Positions 1 through 8,126 of a stretch of DNA of 64,000 nt are shown piece after piece. The notes under the pieces are model-generated. The model ran no database searches. It was given only the letters and a program-made list of their open reading frames with translations, and was not told the origin of the DNA. The stretch's first letter is position 1; every line of letters starts with the position of its first letter. Origin of the DNA: Pseudomonadota bacterium (GTDB lineage: Bacteria > Pseudomonadota > Gammaproteobacteria > Burkholderiales > Rhodocyclaceae); contig JAFEDK010000002.1 of assembly GCA_018241665.1 (NCBI GenBank), positions 124,001 through 188,000 on the forward strand, given 5' to 3'. The translations under genes were made by a program, and so were the position numbers.

Positions 1-94
1 GTGCAAGGCCGTTGCCGGCGAGCGGCCCGGCTGTGAGGGCAGGGCTGATCCTTGCCCCTAGTGGCCGCCGTCGCTCATTGTTGGGGGTAGCACC

Positions 95-238
95 ATGGAA
101 ATTTCGGAAGGCTGGTTGCAGTTCCTGTTCGTGGCGGCTCCTGTGCTGTCGCTGCTTGGCACCTGGATGGGCTTGAGGTCGGCGGGGCGCTTCGCCGAGC
201 GACGGCGGGAACCGGAGAGCCGCCGCGACGGTCGGTAG
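95..238 (+). CDS. Possible small membrane protein, 47 aa
   Basis: A short open frame starts at an ATG preceded by a G-rich stretch (GGGGG, 83-87) that could serve as a ribosome binding site. Residues 8-26 are hydrophobic and could form one membrane segment, followed by a strongly basic and polar tail rich in Arg and Glu. That membrane-anchor plus charged-tail pattern is common in small bacterial proteins. No family is recognised, and without homologues the frame could be chance. It ends about 300 bases before the phosphatase gene. Confidence 0.3.
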   Translation: MEISEGWLQFLFVAAPVLSLLGTWMGLRSAGRFAERRREPESRRDGR

Positions 239-544
239 CGGGGCGGGCAACTGGCACCGAGGGGGGCGGTGGTCCGTCGAGAATTTCTTGGTGTTGGCTG
301 GAGGGGGCGAGAGGGAGCCTGGAATGAGGTAGGAAATACCCGTTCAACATCGATGCCGCAATGATGAATATGTCACGAGTGCGTTCTGAAAGATTGTGTT
401 GGGGCCGAGGGTTTAGCCGGCATATTTTGAATTAACGGTTAATATTAAGAAATTGAAAATCGTCGTCTATCCCCGGCCGGGTAGCGCCGGAAATTTGAAT
501 GCGCAGACGCCAGTGACGACTTACCAGCCATTGTTGCCCGCCTT
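239..544. other. Intergenic region upstream of the PP2C gene
   Basis: About 300 bases without a convincing gene. The last half (about 415-470) is strikingly AT-rich compared with the surrounding GC-rich DNA, as expected for a promoter or a binding site for nucleoid proteins. No transcript, tRNA or terminator was recognised. Confidence 0.5.
431..448. promoter_or_regulatory. AT-rich overlapping palindromes upstream of the PP2C gene
   Basis: Two overlapping palindromes are visible: ATTAAC-G-GTTAAT at 431-443 and TTAATATTAA at 439-448. They lie about 100 bases before the phosphatase start in an AT-rich patch. A regulator or H-NS-like protein could bind here; this is inference from symmetry and composition only. 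Confidence 0.3.
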
Positions 545-1369
545 ATGCTAAGACCAAGCCCATCCTCGTTTGCGGCGCCCGATACCACGTCAGCCAAGAA
601 GCGCTATCAGGCGGAAGCCTGCGTGGCCAAGCATACGGGTGACCGGACCGAGCAGCAGGACAGGGCTGCAGTCTTTGCGCATCCCACCCGGAAAGGGACG
701 CTGATGGCGGTGCTTGCGGATGGCATGGGTGGGCACTCCGGTGGCGCGATGGCGGCGGAACAGGTGATCCTGAAGGCACGCCAGAATTTCGAGGCCTTTG
801 CGCCGGCTTCCGAGAGCGCGACAGACCTGCTGCACAGCATCGTCGATGAGGCGCACATCGTCATCAAGCTGACCCGCTTCACCAGCGAGCAGGATCCCCA
901 CAGCACGGCGGTCGTTTTTATGATGCAGCCGGACCGGGCCGACTGGGCTCATTGCGGGGATTCACGTTTCTATCACTTCAGGGCTGGCAAGCTGGTGACC
1001 CGCAGTGTCGATCATTCGTTGGTGGAGGAACTGGTGCGCAAGGGGCGACTGGATCCGGAAGGGGCGCTACGCCACCCTAACCGCAACGTACTGCTGTCCT
1101 GCCTGGGATCGGAGCGGGAGCCCCGCGTGGATTTCGGCCATGCGTCGCCGCTGGTGGGGGGCGATGCCTTCCTGCTGTGTTCCGATGGCTTGTGGGCCTA
1201 TATCAACGAAGACGAGACGGGCCAGATCCTGGCCAGCATGTCACCCCGCGATGCTGCTTCGGCCTTGATTGAGCTGGCGCGCCAGCGGGCCAAGGGAGGG
1301 GGTGACAACATCTCCCTGGCCATCGTCAAGCTGGTGGAAGTCAATAACACTCCGTCCCACCGCCGCTGA
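545..1369 (+). CDS. PP2C-family serine/threonine protein phosphatase
   Basis: This 274-residue protein is a single PP2C (PPM) catalytic domain, a metal-dependent phosphatase that removes phosphate from Ser/Thr residues and is expected to be cytoplasmic. The family motifs are in order: R-T-E-Q-Q-D-R at 34-40 (a variant of the first metal-binding motif), L-A-D-G-M-G-G at 57-63, H-C-G-D-S-R at 136-141, C-S-D-G-L-W at 212-217 and G-G-D-N-I-S at 252-257. The metal-binding aspartates are therefore present and the enzyme should be active. No partner kinase is adjacent. It converges on the CorA gene with a two-base gap. Bacterial homologues of this size (Stp1/PppA type) act with Hanks kinases or in type VI secretion; which applies here cannot be told. 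Confidence 0.88.
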   Translation: MLRPSPSSFAAPDTTSAKKRYQAEACVAKHTGDRTEQQDRAAVFAHPTRKGTLMAVLADGMGGHSGGAMAAEQVILKARQNFEAFAPASESATDLLHSIVDEAHIVIKLTRFTSEQDPHSTAVVFMMQPDRADWAHCGDSRFYHFRAGKLVTRSVDHSLVEELVRKGRLDPEGALRHPNRNVLLSCLGSEREPRVDFGHASPLVGGDAFLLCSDGLWAYINEDETGQILASMSPRDAASALIELARQRAKGGGDNISLAIVKLVEVNNTPSHRR

Positions 1370-1371
1370 AT

Positions 1372-2454
1372 TCAGCGCGTGCGCAACCAGTTCCGGCGCC
1401 AGAACGATGCGGCCATCAGGGCTGCGGCGCCGAGCATCATCCCCAGTGCAATGTCGAAGCCGTCGTGCTCGGCGAGCAGCGGCATGTCGTGGAAGTTCAT
1501 GCCGAAGATGCCGGCAATCAGGGTGGCCGGCATGAACAGTGTGGTCAGCACGGTAAGAATGCGCACCTCCGTATTGAGCCGGTTGCTGACGCTGGACAAA
1601 TAGATGTCCAGCAGGTCGGCGAGCAGGTCGCGCACGGATTCCAGCGTCTCGAGCACATGCACCGTGTGGTCGTAGATATCCCGTAGATACAGGCGCGTGT
1701 CGCCGGAGAAGAAGCCGTTATCCGCACGACCCAGGGCATTGAGCACTTCCCGCAGGGGCCACACCGCGCGGCGAAGCTTCAGGGCTTCATGTTTGACCCG
1801 GTTGATCTCCGCCAGCAGCTCCGGTGTCGGGCGGCTCAGGGCCTGGTCTTCCAGCTCCTCCGCTATGTCGGCCAGGTTGTCGAGCATCACGAAATAGCGG
1901 TCCACCAGGGTGTCCAGCAGCGCGTAGGCCAGGTAGTCGACGCCGTGGGTGCGCATCGCCCCGTGTTCGGAGCGCAGGCGTTCCCGCACGGCCTCGAAGG
2001 TGCCGGTGGCGCGTTCCTGGAAAGTCAGCACGAAATTGCGGCCGAGCACGATGCTGACCTGGTCGGAGCTCAGGCTGCGACTTTCCGGATCGAAATCGAA
2101 GCAGCGTGCGACGATGTAGAGGTAATCGGCGTATTCGTCGTTCTTGGGCCGCTGATGGGTATTGAGGATGTCCTCCTGCACCAGCGGGTGCAGCTTGAAG
2201 CGCCGGCCGATTTCCGCCATCACGGCCGGGTCGTGCAGCCCATATACATTCAGCCACAGCTTGCCACCGCCGGGTTGATACTGGCGGGATGCTTCGACGG
2301 AATCGAAGCGTGTTTCCACCAAGCCATTGGAATCGAACTCTATGAGGGTGATGCTCGGCTTTTCAGTCTTGATTTCACCGATATGGACCAGTGAACCTGG
2401 GGGTAACCCTAGCTTTCGGCTGGGATGGGATCGTTTCTTGCTAGACTTTCGCAT
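1372..2454 (-). CDS. corA: CorA-family magnesium/cobalt transporter
   Basis: Inner-membrane divalent cation channel of the CorA (MIT) family, about 360 residues from the chosen start. A long cytoplasmic alpha/beta and helical domain is followed by two C-terminal membrane helices with the signature Gly-Met-Asn at about 318-320, in the context F-G-M-N-F, and a basic tail. A longer reading frame exists upstream to 2685, but it runs into the pntAA promoter region and has no family-like sequence. The ATG at 2454 gives a lysine-rich N-terminus and normal family length. Mg2+ is the usual substrate; Co2+ or Ni2+ are possible and Zn2+ efflux (ZntB) cannot be excluded. Confidence 0.9.
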   Translation of the reverse strand: MRKSSKKRSHPSRKLGLPPGSLVHIGEIKTEKPSITLIEFDSNGLVETRFDSVEASRQYQPGGGKLWLNVYGLHDPAVMAEIGRRFKLHPLVQEDILNTHQRPKNDEYADYLYIVARCFDFDPESRSLSSDQVSIVLGRNFVLTFQERATGTFEAVRERLRSEHGAMRTHGVDYLAYALLDTLVDRYFVMLDNLADIAEELEDQALSRPTPELLAEINRVKHEALKLRRAVWPLREVLNALGRADNGFFSGDTRLYLRDIYDHTVHVLETLESVRDLLADLLDIYLSSVSNRLNTEVRILTVLTTLFMPATLIAGIFGMNFHDMPLLAEHDGFDIALGMMLGAAALMAASFWRRNWLRTR

Positions 2455-2466
2455 CGTATTTGCGAT

Positions 2467-2487
2467 ATTCGGTTCAAATAACCGAAT
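2467..2487. promoter_or_regulatory. 8-bp inverted repeat between corA and pntAA
   Basis: ATTCGGTT and AACCGAAT are perfect inverted arms separated by CAAAT, placed just upstream of the corA start and about 120 bases before pntAA in the divergent region. Position and symmetry suggest an operator for one or both genes. The binding protein is unknown. Confidence 0.35.
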
Positions 2488-2608
2488 TTTTATGCAGGAT
2501 TCAGGTGAAAACCGGCTTTTTTTAGGGTATTCACCAATAGCTTTGGGTCGTTCGTGAAACCCTCTCACGACGATAGCAGATTTCCAACTACCCCTCGAAG
2601 GAGCTTTC

Positions 2609-3733
2609 ATGCCCCTGGTCATCGGTGTGACCAAAGAGCTTACGCCGGGAGAGCGCCGCGTTGCGCTGGTTCCGGACGTAGCCAAGAAATATCAAGGGCT
2701 TGGCGCAGCTTTGCTGCTCCAGGCAGATGCCGGCGCATCGGCTTACTACCGTGACGCAGATTACGGAGAAGCCGAACTGGCCAGCGATCAGCTGTCGGTG
2801 CTGAAGAAGGCCGACGTCATCCTGCAGGTCCAGCCGCTGGGGCTCGAAGCCCTGGCCGAGCTGAAGCCCGGTACGGTTCTGGTGGGTTTGCAACAACCCT
2901 GGTCCAGCAAGGAGCGCGTGGAGCTTTTGCGCCAAAAACAGATCACCTGTTTCGCTTTGGAACTGCTGCCCCGTATCAGTCGTGCACAGAGCATGGACGT
3001 GCTGTCCAGCCAGGCCGCCGTTGCTGGCTACGAGTGTGCGCTGATCGCTGCCGACCATTCGCCGAAGTTCTTCCCGATGCTCACCTACGCGGCCGGCACC
3101 ATCCGCCCGGCCAAGGTGCTGGTGATCGGTGCCGGTGTGGCCGGCCTGCAGGCCATCGCCACGGCCAAGCGCCTGGGCGCGATGGTTTCCGGCTACGACG
3201 TGCGACCGGAAACCAAGGAGCAGATCGAGTCGCTGGGTGCCAAGTTTGTTGACACCGGCGTCTCTGCTTCCGGCGCTGGCGGCTATGCCCGCGAGCTCAC
3301 CGACGACGAAAAGCGCCAGCAGGCCGACAAGCTCGGCAAGGCGGTCGCCGATTGCGATGCGCTGATCACCACCGCAGCGATCCCGGGCAAGAAGGCGCCG
3401 GTGATCATCAGCGCCGACATGGTGGCGCGCATGAAACCGGGTTCGGTGGTCGTCGACATGGCGGCCGAGACCGGCGGCAACGTGGCCGGCACGGTGGCGG
3501 GCGAGAAGGTGTGGGTCGGCGAGACCCTCATCATCGGCCCCACCCACATCCCCAGCCGCATGCCGGTGCATGCCTCCGAGATGTATGCCAAGAACCTTTT
3601 CAACTTCATCAGCCCGTTCATCAAGGACGGCGCGCTGACCCTCGACTGGGACGATGAAGTGATGGCCGGCGCCTGTCTGACCCACGCGGGCGAGCTTCGC
3701 CACGCGGGCGTCAAGCAGGCCCTGGGCCTCTGA
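2609..3733 (+). CDS. pntAA: NAD(P) transhydrogenase, alpha subunit part 1
   Basis: Encodes the soluble NAD(H)-binding domain I (374 aa) of the proton-translocating transhydrogenase, which moves hydride between NADH and NADP+ coupled to the proton gradient. The N-terminus has the alanine-dehydrogenase/PNT signature (G-V-T-K-E-L-T-P-G-E-R-R-V-A). A Rossmann fold follows at about 170-190 with V-L-V-I-G-A-G-V-A-G-L-Q-A. The alpha subunit is split into two genes here, as in Rhodospirillum and many betaproteobacteria; Escherichia coli has it fused. A strong ribosome site (AAGGAG, 2598-2603) precedes the ATG. It is first gene of pntAA-pntAB-pntB. Confidence 0.96.
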   Translation: MPLVIGVTKELTPGERRVALVPDVAKKYQGLGAALLLQADAGASAYYRDADYGEAELASDQLSVLKKADVILQVQPLGLEALAELKPGTVLVGLQQPWSSKERVELLRQKQITCFALELLPRISRAQSMDVLSSQAAVAGYECALIAADHSPKFFPMLTYAAGTIRPAKVLVIGAGVAGLQAIATAKRLGAMVSGYDVRPETKEQIESLGAKFVDTGVSASGAGGYARELTDDEKRQQADKLGKAVADCDALITTAAIPGKKAPVIISADMVARMKPGSVVVDMAAETGGNVAGTVAGEKVWVGETLIIGPTHIPSRMPVHASEMYAKNLFNFISPFIKDGALTLDWDDEVMAGACLTHAGELRHAGVKQALGL

Positions 3734-3748
3734 CCGGGAGACGAGACC

Positions 3749-4033
3749 ATGGACGGATTTGTTGCAATCTACATCTTCATGCTCGCCGCCTTCACCGGCT
3801 ACGAGGTGATTTCCCGTGTGCCGGTGATCCTGCACACCCCGCTGATGTCCGGCTCGAACTTCGTGCACGGCGTGGTGCTGGTGGGCGGCATGATCGCCCT
3901 CGGCCAGGCGGAAACCCCGCTCGAGCAGGCCATCGGCTTCGTCGCCGTACTGCTGGGTGCCGCCAACGCGGCGGGCGGTTACGTGGTGACCGAACGCATG
4001 CTCGCCATGTTCAAGGCTAAGGAGAAGAACTGA
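3749..4033 (+). CDS. pntAB: NAD(P) transhydrogenase, alpha subunit part 2
   Basis: A 94-residue integral membrane protein carrying the transmembrane helices that in fused enzymes follow domain I. The hydrophobic runs, at about 5-25, 40-60 and 65-85, fit three helices of domain II. It lies 15 bases after pntAA and its stop overlaps the pntB start by one base, so the three subunits are almost certainly co-translated and assembled together in the inner membrane. Confidence 0.95.
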   Translation: MDGFVAIYIFMLAAFTGYEVISRVPVILHTPLMSGSNFVHGVVLVGGMIALGQAETPLEQAIGFVAVLLGAANAAGGYVVTERMLAMFKAKEKN

Positions 4034-5406
4034 TGGCTATCAAATGGCTGATCGACGCGAGCTACTTCGTCGCCGCGATCCTCTTCATCCTCGGCCTGAA
4101 GGGCATGAGTTCGCCGGTCTCGGCGCGTAAAGGCATCGTCTGGGCCGGTGTCGGCATGGTGCTCGCCACCGTGGTGACTTTCCTCACCCCGGGCATGAAC
4201 AACTTCGCGCTGATGATCATCGCCATCGCCGTCGGCGGTGCGCTGGCCTGGATCTCCGGCAAGAAGGTCGCCATGACCGACATGCCGCAGATGGTGGCGA
4301 TCTACAACGGCATGGGCGGTGGCGCCGCAGCGGCCATCGCGGCGGTGGAGTTCGCCCGCGGCGAGATGCACGGCGTGGTGGTGACCCTGCTGGCAACCCT
4401 TGGTGCCCTGATCGGTGCAGTGTCCTTTGCCGGTTCGGTGGTGGCCTGGGCCAAGCTGCAGGGAGTCATGAAGAAGGCCTTCCGGCTGCCCGCCCAGAAC
4501 GGGGTGAACATCCTCCTCGCCCTGGTGACGGTGGGTGTTGGCGCGGCCATCGTGATCGCTCCGGAGATCGACCCGACTCTGGTCGGCGCCTTCTTCGTCC
4601 TGGCGCTGGTGCTCGGCACCGTCATCACACTGCCGATCGGCGGCGCCGACATGCCGGTGGTGATCTCCCTGTTCAACGCCTTCACCGGCCTGGCTGTAGG
4701 TTTTGAAGGCTTCGTGATGGGCATTCCGGCGCTGATCATCGCCGGTATCGTCGTCGGCGCAGCCGGCACGCTGCTGACCCAGCTGATGGCCAAGGCCATG
4801 AACCGGCCGATCAGCAACATCCTCTTCGTACCGATGGCAGCCGCCGGCGGCGGCGAAGCGGTGGAGGGCGAGCAGAAGGAAGTCGGCGCGATGGATGCGG
4901 CGGCGATGATGCGTTACGCCTCCAAGGTCATCATCGTGCCGGGCTACGGCATGGCGGTGGCCGGCGCTCAGCACAAGGTGTGGGAAATGACCGAGCTGCT
5001 GGAGGAAGCGGGCGTCGAGGTGAGCTTCGCGATCCACCCGGTGGCGGGCCGCATGCCGGGCCACATGAACGTGCTGCTGGCCGAGGCGGGCGTGCCCTAC
5101 GACAAGATCTTCGATCTGGAAGAGATCAACGGCGACTTCCCGCAGGCCGACGTGGCCCTGGTGATCGGCGCCAACGACGTGGTGAACCCGTCGGCCCGCA
5201 CCGACAAGTCAAGCCCGATCTACGGCATGCCGATCCTCAATGCCGATCTCGCCCAGAACGTCATCGTCGTCAAGCGCGGCAAGGGCACCGGCTACTCGGG
5301 CATCGAGAACGCGCTGTTCTACAAGGACAACACCCGTCTGCTGTACGGCTCGGCCCAGCAGGCGATCGGTGAGGTCATCCAGCACGTCAAGGCGCTGTCG
5401 GTGTAA
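4033..5406 (+). CDS. pntB: NAD(P) transhydrogenase, beta subunit
   Basis: Full-length beta subunit (457 aa). About the first 270 residues are a membrane domain with eight or nine helices; the C-terminal part is the NADP(H)-binding domain III. The latter contains the nucleotide-binding loop G-Y-G-M-A-V-A-G-A-Q-H at about 304-314, the H-P-V-A-G-R-M-P-G-H-M-N segment, and the G-A-N-D-V-V-N-P region that contacts NADP. With PntAA and PntAB it forms the energy-linked enzyme supplying NADPH. A repeat cluster and a bidirectional terminator follow it. Confidence 0.96.
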   Translation: MAIKWLIDASYFVAAILFILGLKGMSSPVSARKGIVWAGVGMVLATVVTFLTPGMNNFALMIIAIAVGGALAWISGKKVAMTDMPQMVAIYNGMGGGAAAAIAAVEFARGEMHGVVVTLLATLGALIGAVSFAGSVVAWAKLQGVMKKAFRLPAQNGVNILLALVTVGVGAAIVIAPEIDPTLVGAFFVLALVLGTVITLPIGGADMPVVISLFNAFTGLAVGFEGFVMGIPALIIAGIVVGAAGTLLTQLMAKAMNRPISNILFVPMAAAGGGEAVEGEQKEVGAMDAAAMMRYASKVIIVPGYGMAVAGAQHKVWEMTELLEEAGVEVSFAIHPVAGRMPGHMNVLLAEAGVPYDKIFDLEEINGDFPQADVALVIGANDVVNPSARTDKSSPIYGMPILNADLAQNVIVVKRGKGTGYSGIENALFYKDNTRLLYGSAQQAIGEVIQHVKALSV

Positions 5407-5426
5407 GGGCGGCGCTGCACCTCCGC

Positions 5427-5445
5427 GGGCGAATGAATTCGCCCC
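5427..5445 (-). repeat. REP-like palindromic repeat, copy 1 (inverted)
   Basis: GGGCGAATGAATTCGCCCC is the exact reverse complement of the 19-mer at 5473-5491. It is itself nearly palindromic and lies between pntB and the terminator, in the typical position of extragenic repeats. Confidence 0.6.
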
Positions 5446-5472
5446 CACGGGGGATGCACGGAACGATTCGTT

Positions 5473-5491
5473 GGGGCGAATTCATTCGCCC
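5473..5491 (+). repeat. REP-like palindromic repeat, copy 2
   Basis: GGGGCGAATTCATTCGCCC, exact inverted partner of copy 1 about 27 bases away. Together the two could fold into a long hairpin in the pntB 3' untranslated RNA. Confidence 0.6.
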
Positions 5492-5513
5492 TCCGGGATC
5501 TCAGCGCGTAGTT

Positions 5514-5532
5514 GGGGCGGATTCATTTGCCC
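5514..5532 (+). repeat. REP-like palindromic repeat, copy 3 (degenerate)
   Basis: GGGGCGGATTCATTTGCCC differs from copy 2 at two positions, in the same orientation, with the same preceding GTTGGGGCG context seen at copy 2 (TTGGGGCG). Three copies in about 110 bases mark a small repeat cluster. Confidence 0.5.
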
Positions 5533-5575
5533 ATCTGCGCCGCCGGGATTCCGGCCATGTCGATCCTGTGCAATG

Positions 5576-5610
5576 AAAAAGGGCCACCGGGTTCTCCCGG
5601 TGGCCCTTTT
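5576..5610. terminator. Bidirectional rho-independent terminator, pntB/sixA
   Basis: A-run, then an 11-bp perfect GC-rich stem (GGGCCACCGGG pairing with CCCGGTGGCCC) with loop TTCT, then a T-run. A-run and T-run flank both sides, so it can stop transcription of pntB and of the convergent sixA gene. Confidence 0.9.
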
Positions 5611-5631
5611 GCGTGCTTGCGATCGTGTTTC

Positions 5632-6084
5632 CTAAACCAGATCGGCGGGCATCACGGTGCGCAGGACGGTCTGGGTTTCACCTTCACGGACGCGGTTGGT
5701 GAACCACCACAGGGCGCCTTTCTTGATCGTCCAGTCGGCTTCGTGGCCGGACAACAGCAGGGAGGCCAGGCGGCCGAGTTCCGGCTGATGGCCGACGACC
5801 AGCACCGAGCCGCCACCATCCGGCCAGCCGCAAGCGGCGAGGATGCCGGAGATGTCGTTCCCCGGCGCCAGGGCCGGGACGATCTCGAAATCGGTGGTGA
5901 AGGCGCTGGCCGTCTGGCGGGTCCGCGTGGTCGGGCTGACCAATACGCGCAGCTTCTTGGGGCGGCGGCTCTCAAGCCATTCGGCGACCTTGTGGGCCTG
6001 GCGCATGCCACGCTCCGTCAGTTCGCGGGTGTTGTCCGGCAGGCCGTCCACGGCTTCGGCGTGGCGCCATAGCAGCAGATCCAT
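5632..6084 (-). CDS. sixA: Phosphohistidine phosphatase SixA
   Basis: A 150-residue protein of the histidine phosphatase (RHG) superfamily. The catalytic start motif is R-H-A-E at 7-10, and a second histidine lies in V-G-H-Q-P-E-L near residue 98. SixA removes phosphate from phosphohistidine of HPt domains or of the nitrogen PTS protein NPr; the substrate in this organism is unknown. The ATG at 6084 is preferred over an upstream one at 6183 because it is preceded by a GAGGAGA site and gives the usual short N-terminus directly before the catalytic His. It lies about 70 bases downstream of the CYTH-CHAD gene, same strand. Confidence 0.88.
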   Translation of the reverse strand: MDLLLWRHAEAVDGLPDNTRELTERGMRQAHKVAEWLESRRPKKLRVLVSPTTRTRQTASAFTTDFEIVPALAPGNDISGILAACGWPDGGGSVLVVGHQPELGRLASLLLSGHEADWTIKKGALWWFTNRVREGETQTVLRTVMPADLV

Positions 6085-6155
6085 TTTTGTTGTCTCCTCA
6101 CTCCTCGAAAGAGGGCGGGAGTCTGCGGCCGCGACGTTACCGGAAGATGAAGCCA

Positions 6156-7661
6156 TCATCGCCTCCACGGGGCTTTGCCCCACAGGATGGGTTCGAGGGA
6201 GGCCAGCACGCTCTTGCGCAGGCGGGCGATACGTGGGGCGTGCCAGCCCGCGACGAAGGCCGCGCCGCTGCGCAGCTCGGGGTCCTTGCCGGCCCAGCCC
6301 TTCAGGCGGCTGCGGGCCACCGCCTCATCGTTCAGATAGCCAAGGGTTTCCTGTACTTCGGCGATGTCGTTGGCGTAACGCACGGTAGCCTTTTCCGGCA
6401 GCAAGGGCAGCAGGAACTCGATGGCGTAGCGCAGGCGCTTGAGGGAGACCCGCAACTCGTGGAGCTTTTCCGGGTGAAGCTCAGCTGCCGCGGCATGGCG
6501 CTTGCGGGCCCGTTTGCGCAACTGACTCAACTGCAGACGGGCGAAGGTGGTGAGGTTCGCGGACTTCACCAGGGCATCGCTTTGCAGCGCATAGAGATCG
6601 GCAGCGAGAGCCAGCATCTGGCGGCCGTGGCTGGCAGCGAGGAGTTGTTCGCGGGCGGCGGCTTTCTCGCGGTCACGGCGGTCCACGGCCATGGCGATCA
6701 GGCGCAGCGTTGATTCATCGGCGAGGCCTGACTCGGCAACCGGCGTGAGTACTTCGGCGAGCATCACGTCGAGGTCACGGGCCGCGCCGAGTCCATCGGC
6801 AGCCTCCTTGAGACCATCGGACCAGCGTTGCACGAACTCGGTCGGCAGGGCCGGGCCGAACAGGCGCAGCGCGGAGCGCAGGCGGCGCAGGGCGACCCGC
6901 AGCTGGTGGATGAACTCAGGGTCGTCGCTTTCTCGGGCGCCGGACTCGTTGGCCTGCCATAGGGCCAGGCAGTCGAAGGCGATGACGCGGAAGGCATCCA
7001 CCGGTGACTGCTCGGCATTCAGGCGCGACGGTCTGGCCTTGGCCGGCCGCAGGGCGTGGTTGGAATACAGGCGATAGCCGCGCTCCGCCTTGCTGACGTT
7101 CTCGGGCGTCAGGGGCAGGGTTTCCGCCAGTTGCAGCGCGATGGCATACAGCTCGCGTGGATCGCCTTCCACCAGTTCCAGCTCGAGTTCGCACAGGGGC
7201 GTGCTGCGGCCGGCGGCCTCGATGTTGCCGCTGTCGATCATCGCCAGCACCTTGATGCCTTCGCGCGGCGTGAGGACGCAGGTCTCGCGTTTGAAGTGGG
7301 TGGTGAACACCGGCACCAGCCGCGGGTGGAGGGTTTCGAGGCGGGAGCGCACGTCGTCCCGGTCGATGGCCGAGAAATCGAAGCTGCCGTTGGCGTACGG
7401 CTGCTCCCATTCCGGTCGGCTGGACAGGCCGGCGACGGATTCGGCAGCGCACTTGACCGTCTGCAGCCAGTGATTGCCGGCCTTGCGGGTACGCACGGCC
7501 ATGCGGCGCTCGCGCAACTCCAGCTCTGGCGTATCGAAATAGGTGTTCTCCAGGGTCACGCTACGGCCTTCGCGAGGGGCGTCGGCGATCAGCGGGTGGC
7601 GGCGCAGGGCGGCCAGAGATTTTTGCGGGAAGGTGAGCTTGAGCTCGATTTCGTTGCTCAT
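6156..7661 (-). CDS. CYTH and CHAD domain protein, inorganic triphosphatase (YgiF-like)
   Basis: 501 residues with two domains. The N-terminal CYTH domain (about 1-200) opens with the family signature E-I-E-L-K-L at residues 4-9, whose glutamates bind metal in the tunnel that hydrolyses triphosphates. The C-terminal CHAD domain (about 220-490) is an alpha-helical, Arg/His-rich repeat that binds polyphosphate. Escherichia coli YgiF has this layout and hydrolyses tripolyphosphate. The sixA gene follows on the same strand; whether the two cooperate is unknown. Confidence 0.88.
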   Translation of the reverse strand: MSNEIELKLTFPQKSLAALRRHPLIADAPREGRSVTLENTYFDTPELELRERRMAVRTRKAGNHWLQTVKCAAESVAGLSSRPEWEQPYANGSFDFSAIDRDDVRSRLETLHPRLVPVFTTHFKRETCVLTPREGIKVLAMIDSGNIEAAGRSTPLCELELELVEGDPRELYAIALQLAETLPLTPENVSKAERGYRLYSNHALRPAKARPSRLNAEQSPVDAFRVIAFDCLALWQANESGARESDDPEFIHQLRVALRRLRSALRLFGPALPTEFVQRWSDGLKEAADGLGAARDLDVMLAEVLTPVAESGLADESTLRLIAMAVDRRDREKAAAREQLLAASHGRQMLALAADLYALQSDALVKSANLTTFARLQLSQLRKRARKRHAAAAELHPEKLHELRVSLKRLRYAIEFLLPLLPEKATVRYANDIAEVQETLGYLNDEAVARSRLKGWAGKDPELRSGAAFVAGWHAPRIARLRKSVLASLEPILWGKAPWRR

Positions 7662-7800
7662 GGCGTGTCGTTGACGAAGAAGGGGCGCTGCCGTCGGAAG
7701 AGAGATCAGGCCGGCTGGATGGCGGGCATTCTAGCCCCGCGTCGGGGGGCTGTCTTGCGTGCGCAGATTACAAGGCCGGCAGTCCGCCAGCCCGCGGGAT

Positions 7801-8118
7801 TCAGGTCGTGCCGAAGGTGGTTTCGGCGTCGCCACGTTGTCCGCGGTTGTCGAGCCAGGCGACGTCGATCCGGTCACCGGTCTTGACGTCCTGAAGCTGG
7901 AACGCGAACTGGGGGTTGGCCGATACGGCCGTACCCAGGCCGGCTTCGATCACCGGCCGGCCATTGAGGCTCAGCGTCAGGGAAGTGATGTAGTGAGCGG
8001 GAATGGTCTGGCCCGCCGGATCATGGCGCAGGCCCGACTCCATCGGGTGGGGGATCAGCAACCGGACTTCTCCGGTGCTGCCCTTCAGCGTCGCGCGGAT
8101 CTTGATCGGATCGGACAT
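7801..8118 (-). CDS. soxZ: Sulfur carrier-complex protein SoxZ
   Basis: 105-residue SoxZ. SoxZ pairs with SoxY to make the periplasmic carrier on which sulfane sulfur is oxidised in thiosulfate oxidation. The N-terminal I-K-I-R-A-T-L-K-G and the central H-P-M-E-S-G-L-R region are typical. It has no signal peptide, as is usual: SoxZ is exported with SoxY by the Tat system. It follows soxY with an 8-base gap. No soxA, soxB, soxX or soxCD genes are in the window. Confidence 0.93.
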   Translation of the reverse strand: MSDPIKIRATLKGSTGEVRLLIPHPMESGLRHDPAGQTIPAHYITSLTLSLNGRPVIEAGLGTAVSANPQFAFQLQDVKTGDRIDVAWLDNRGQRGDAETTFGTT

Positions 8119-8126
8119 GGTGTTCC

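Noticed and set aside
2506-2540. GGTGAA/TTCACC inverted arms upstream of pntAA as a riboswitch or terminator
   Set aside because: Six-base arms with about 20 bases between them and no further pairing; chance occurrence is likely.
5425-5532. CRISPR array
   Set aside because: The three repeats are palindromic, variably spaced, in mixed orientation and without cas genes, so they are REP-like.
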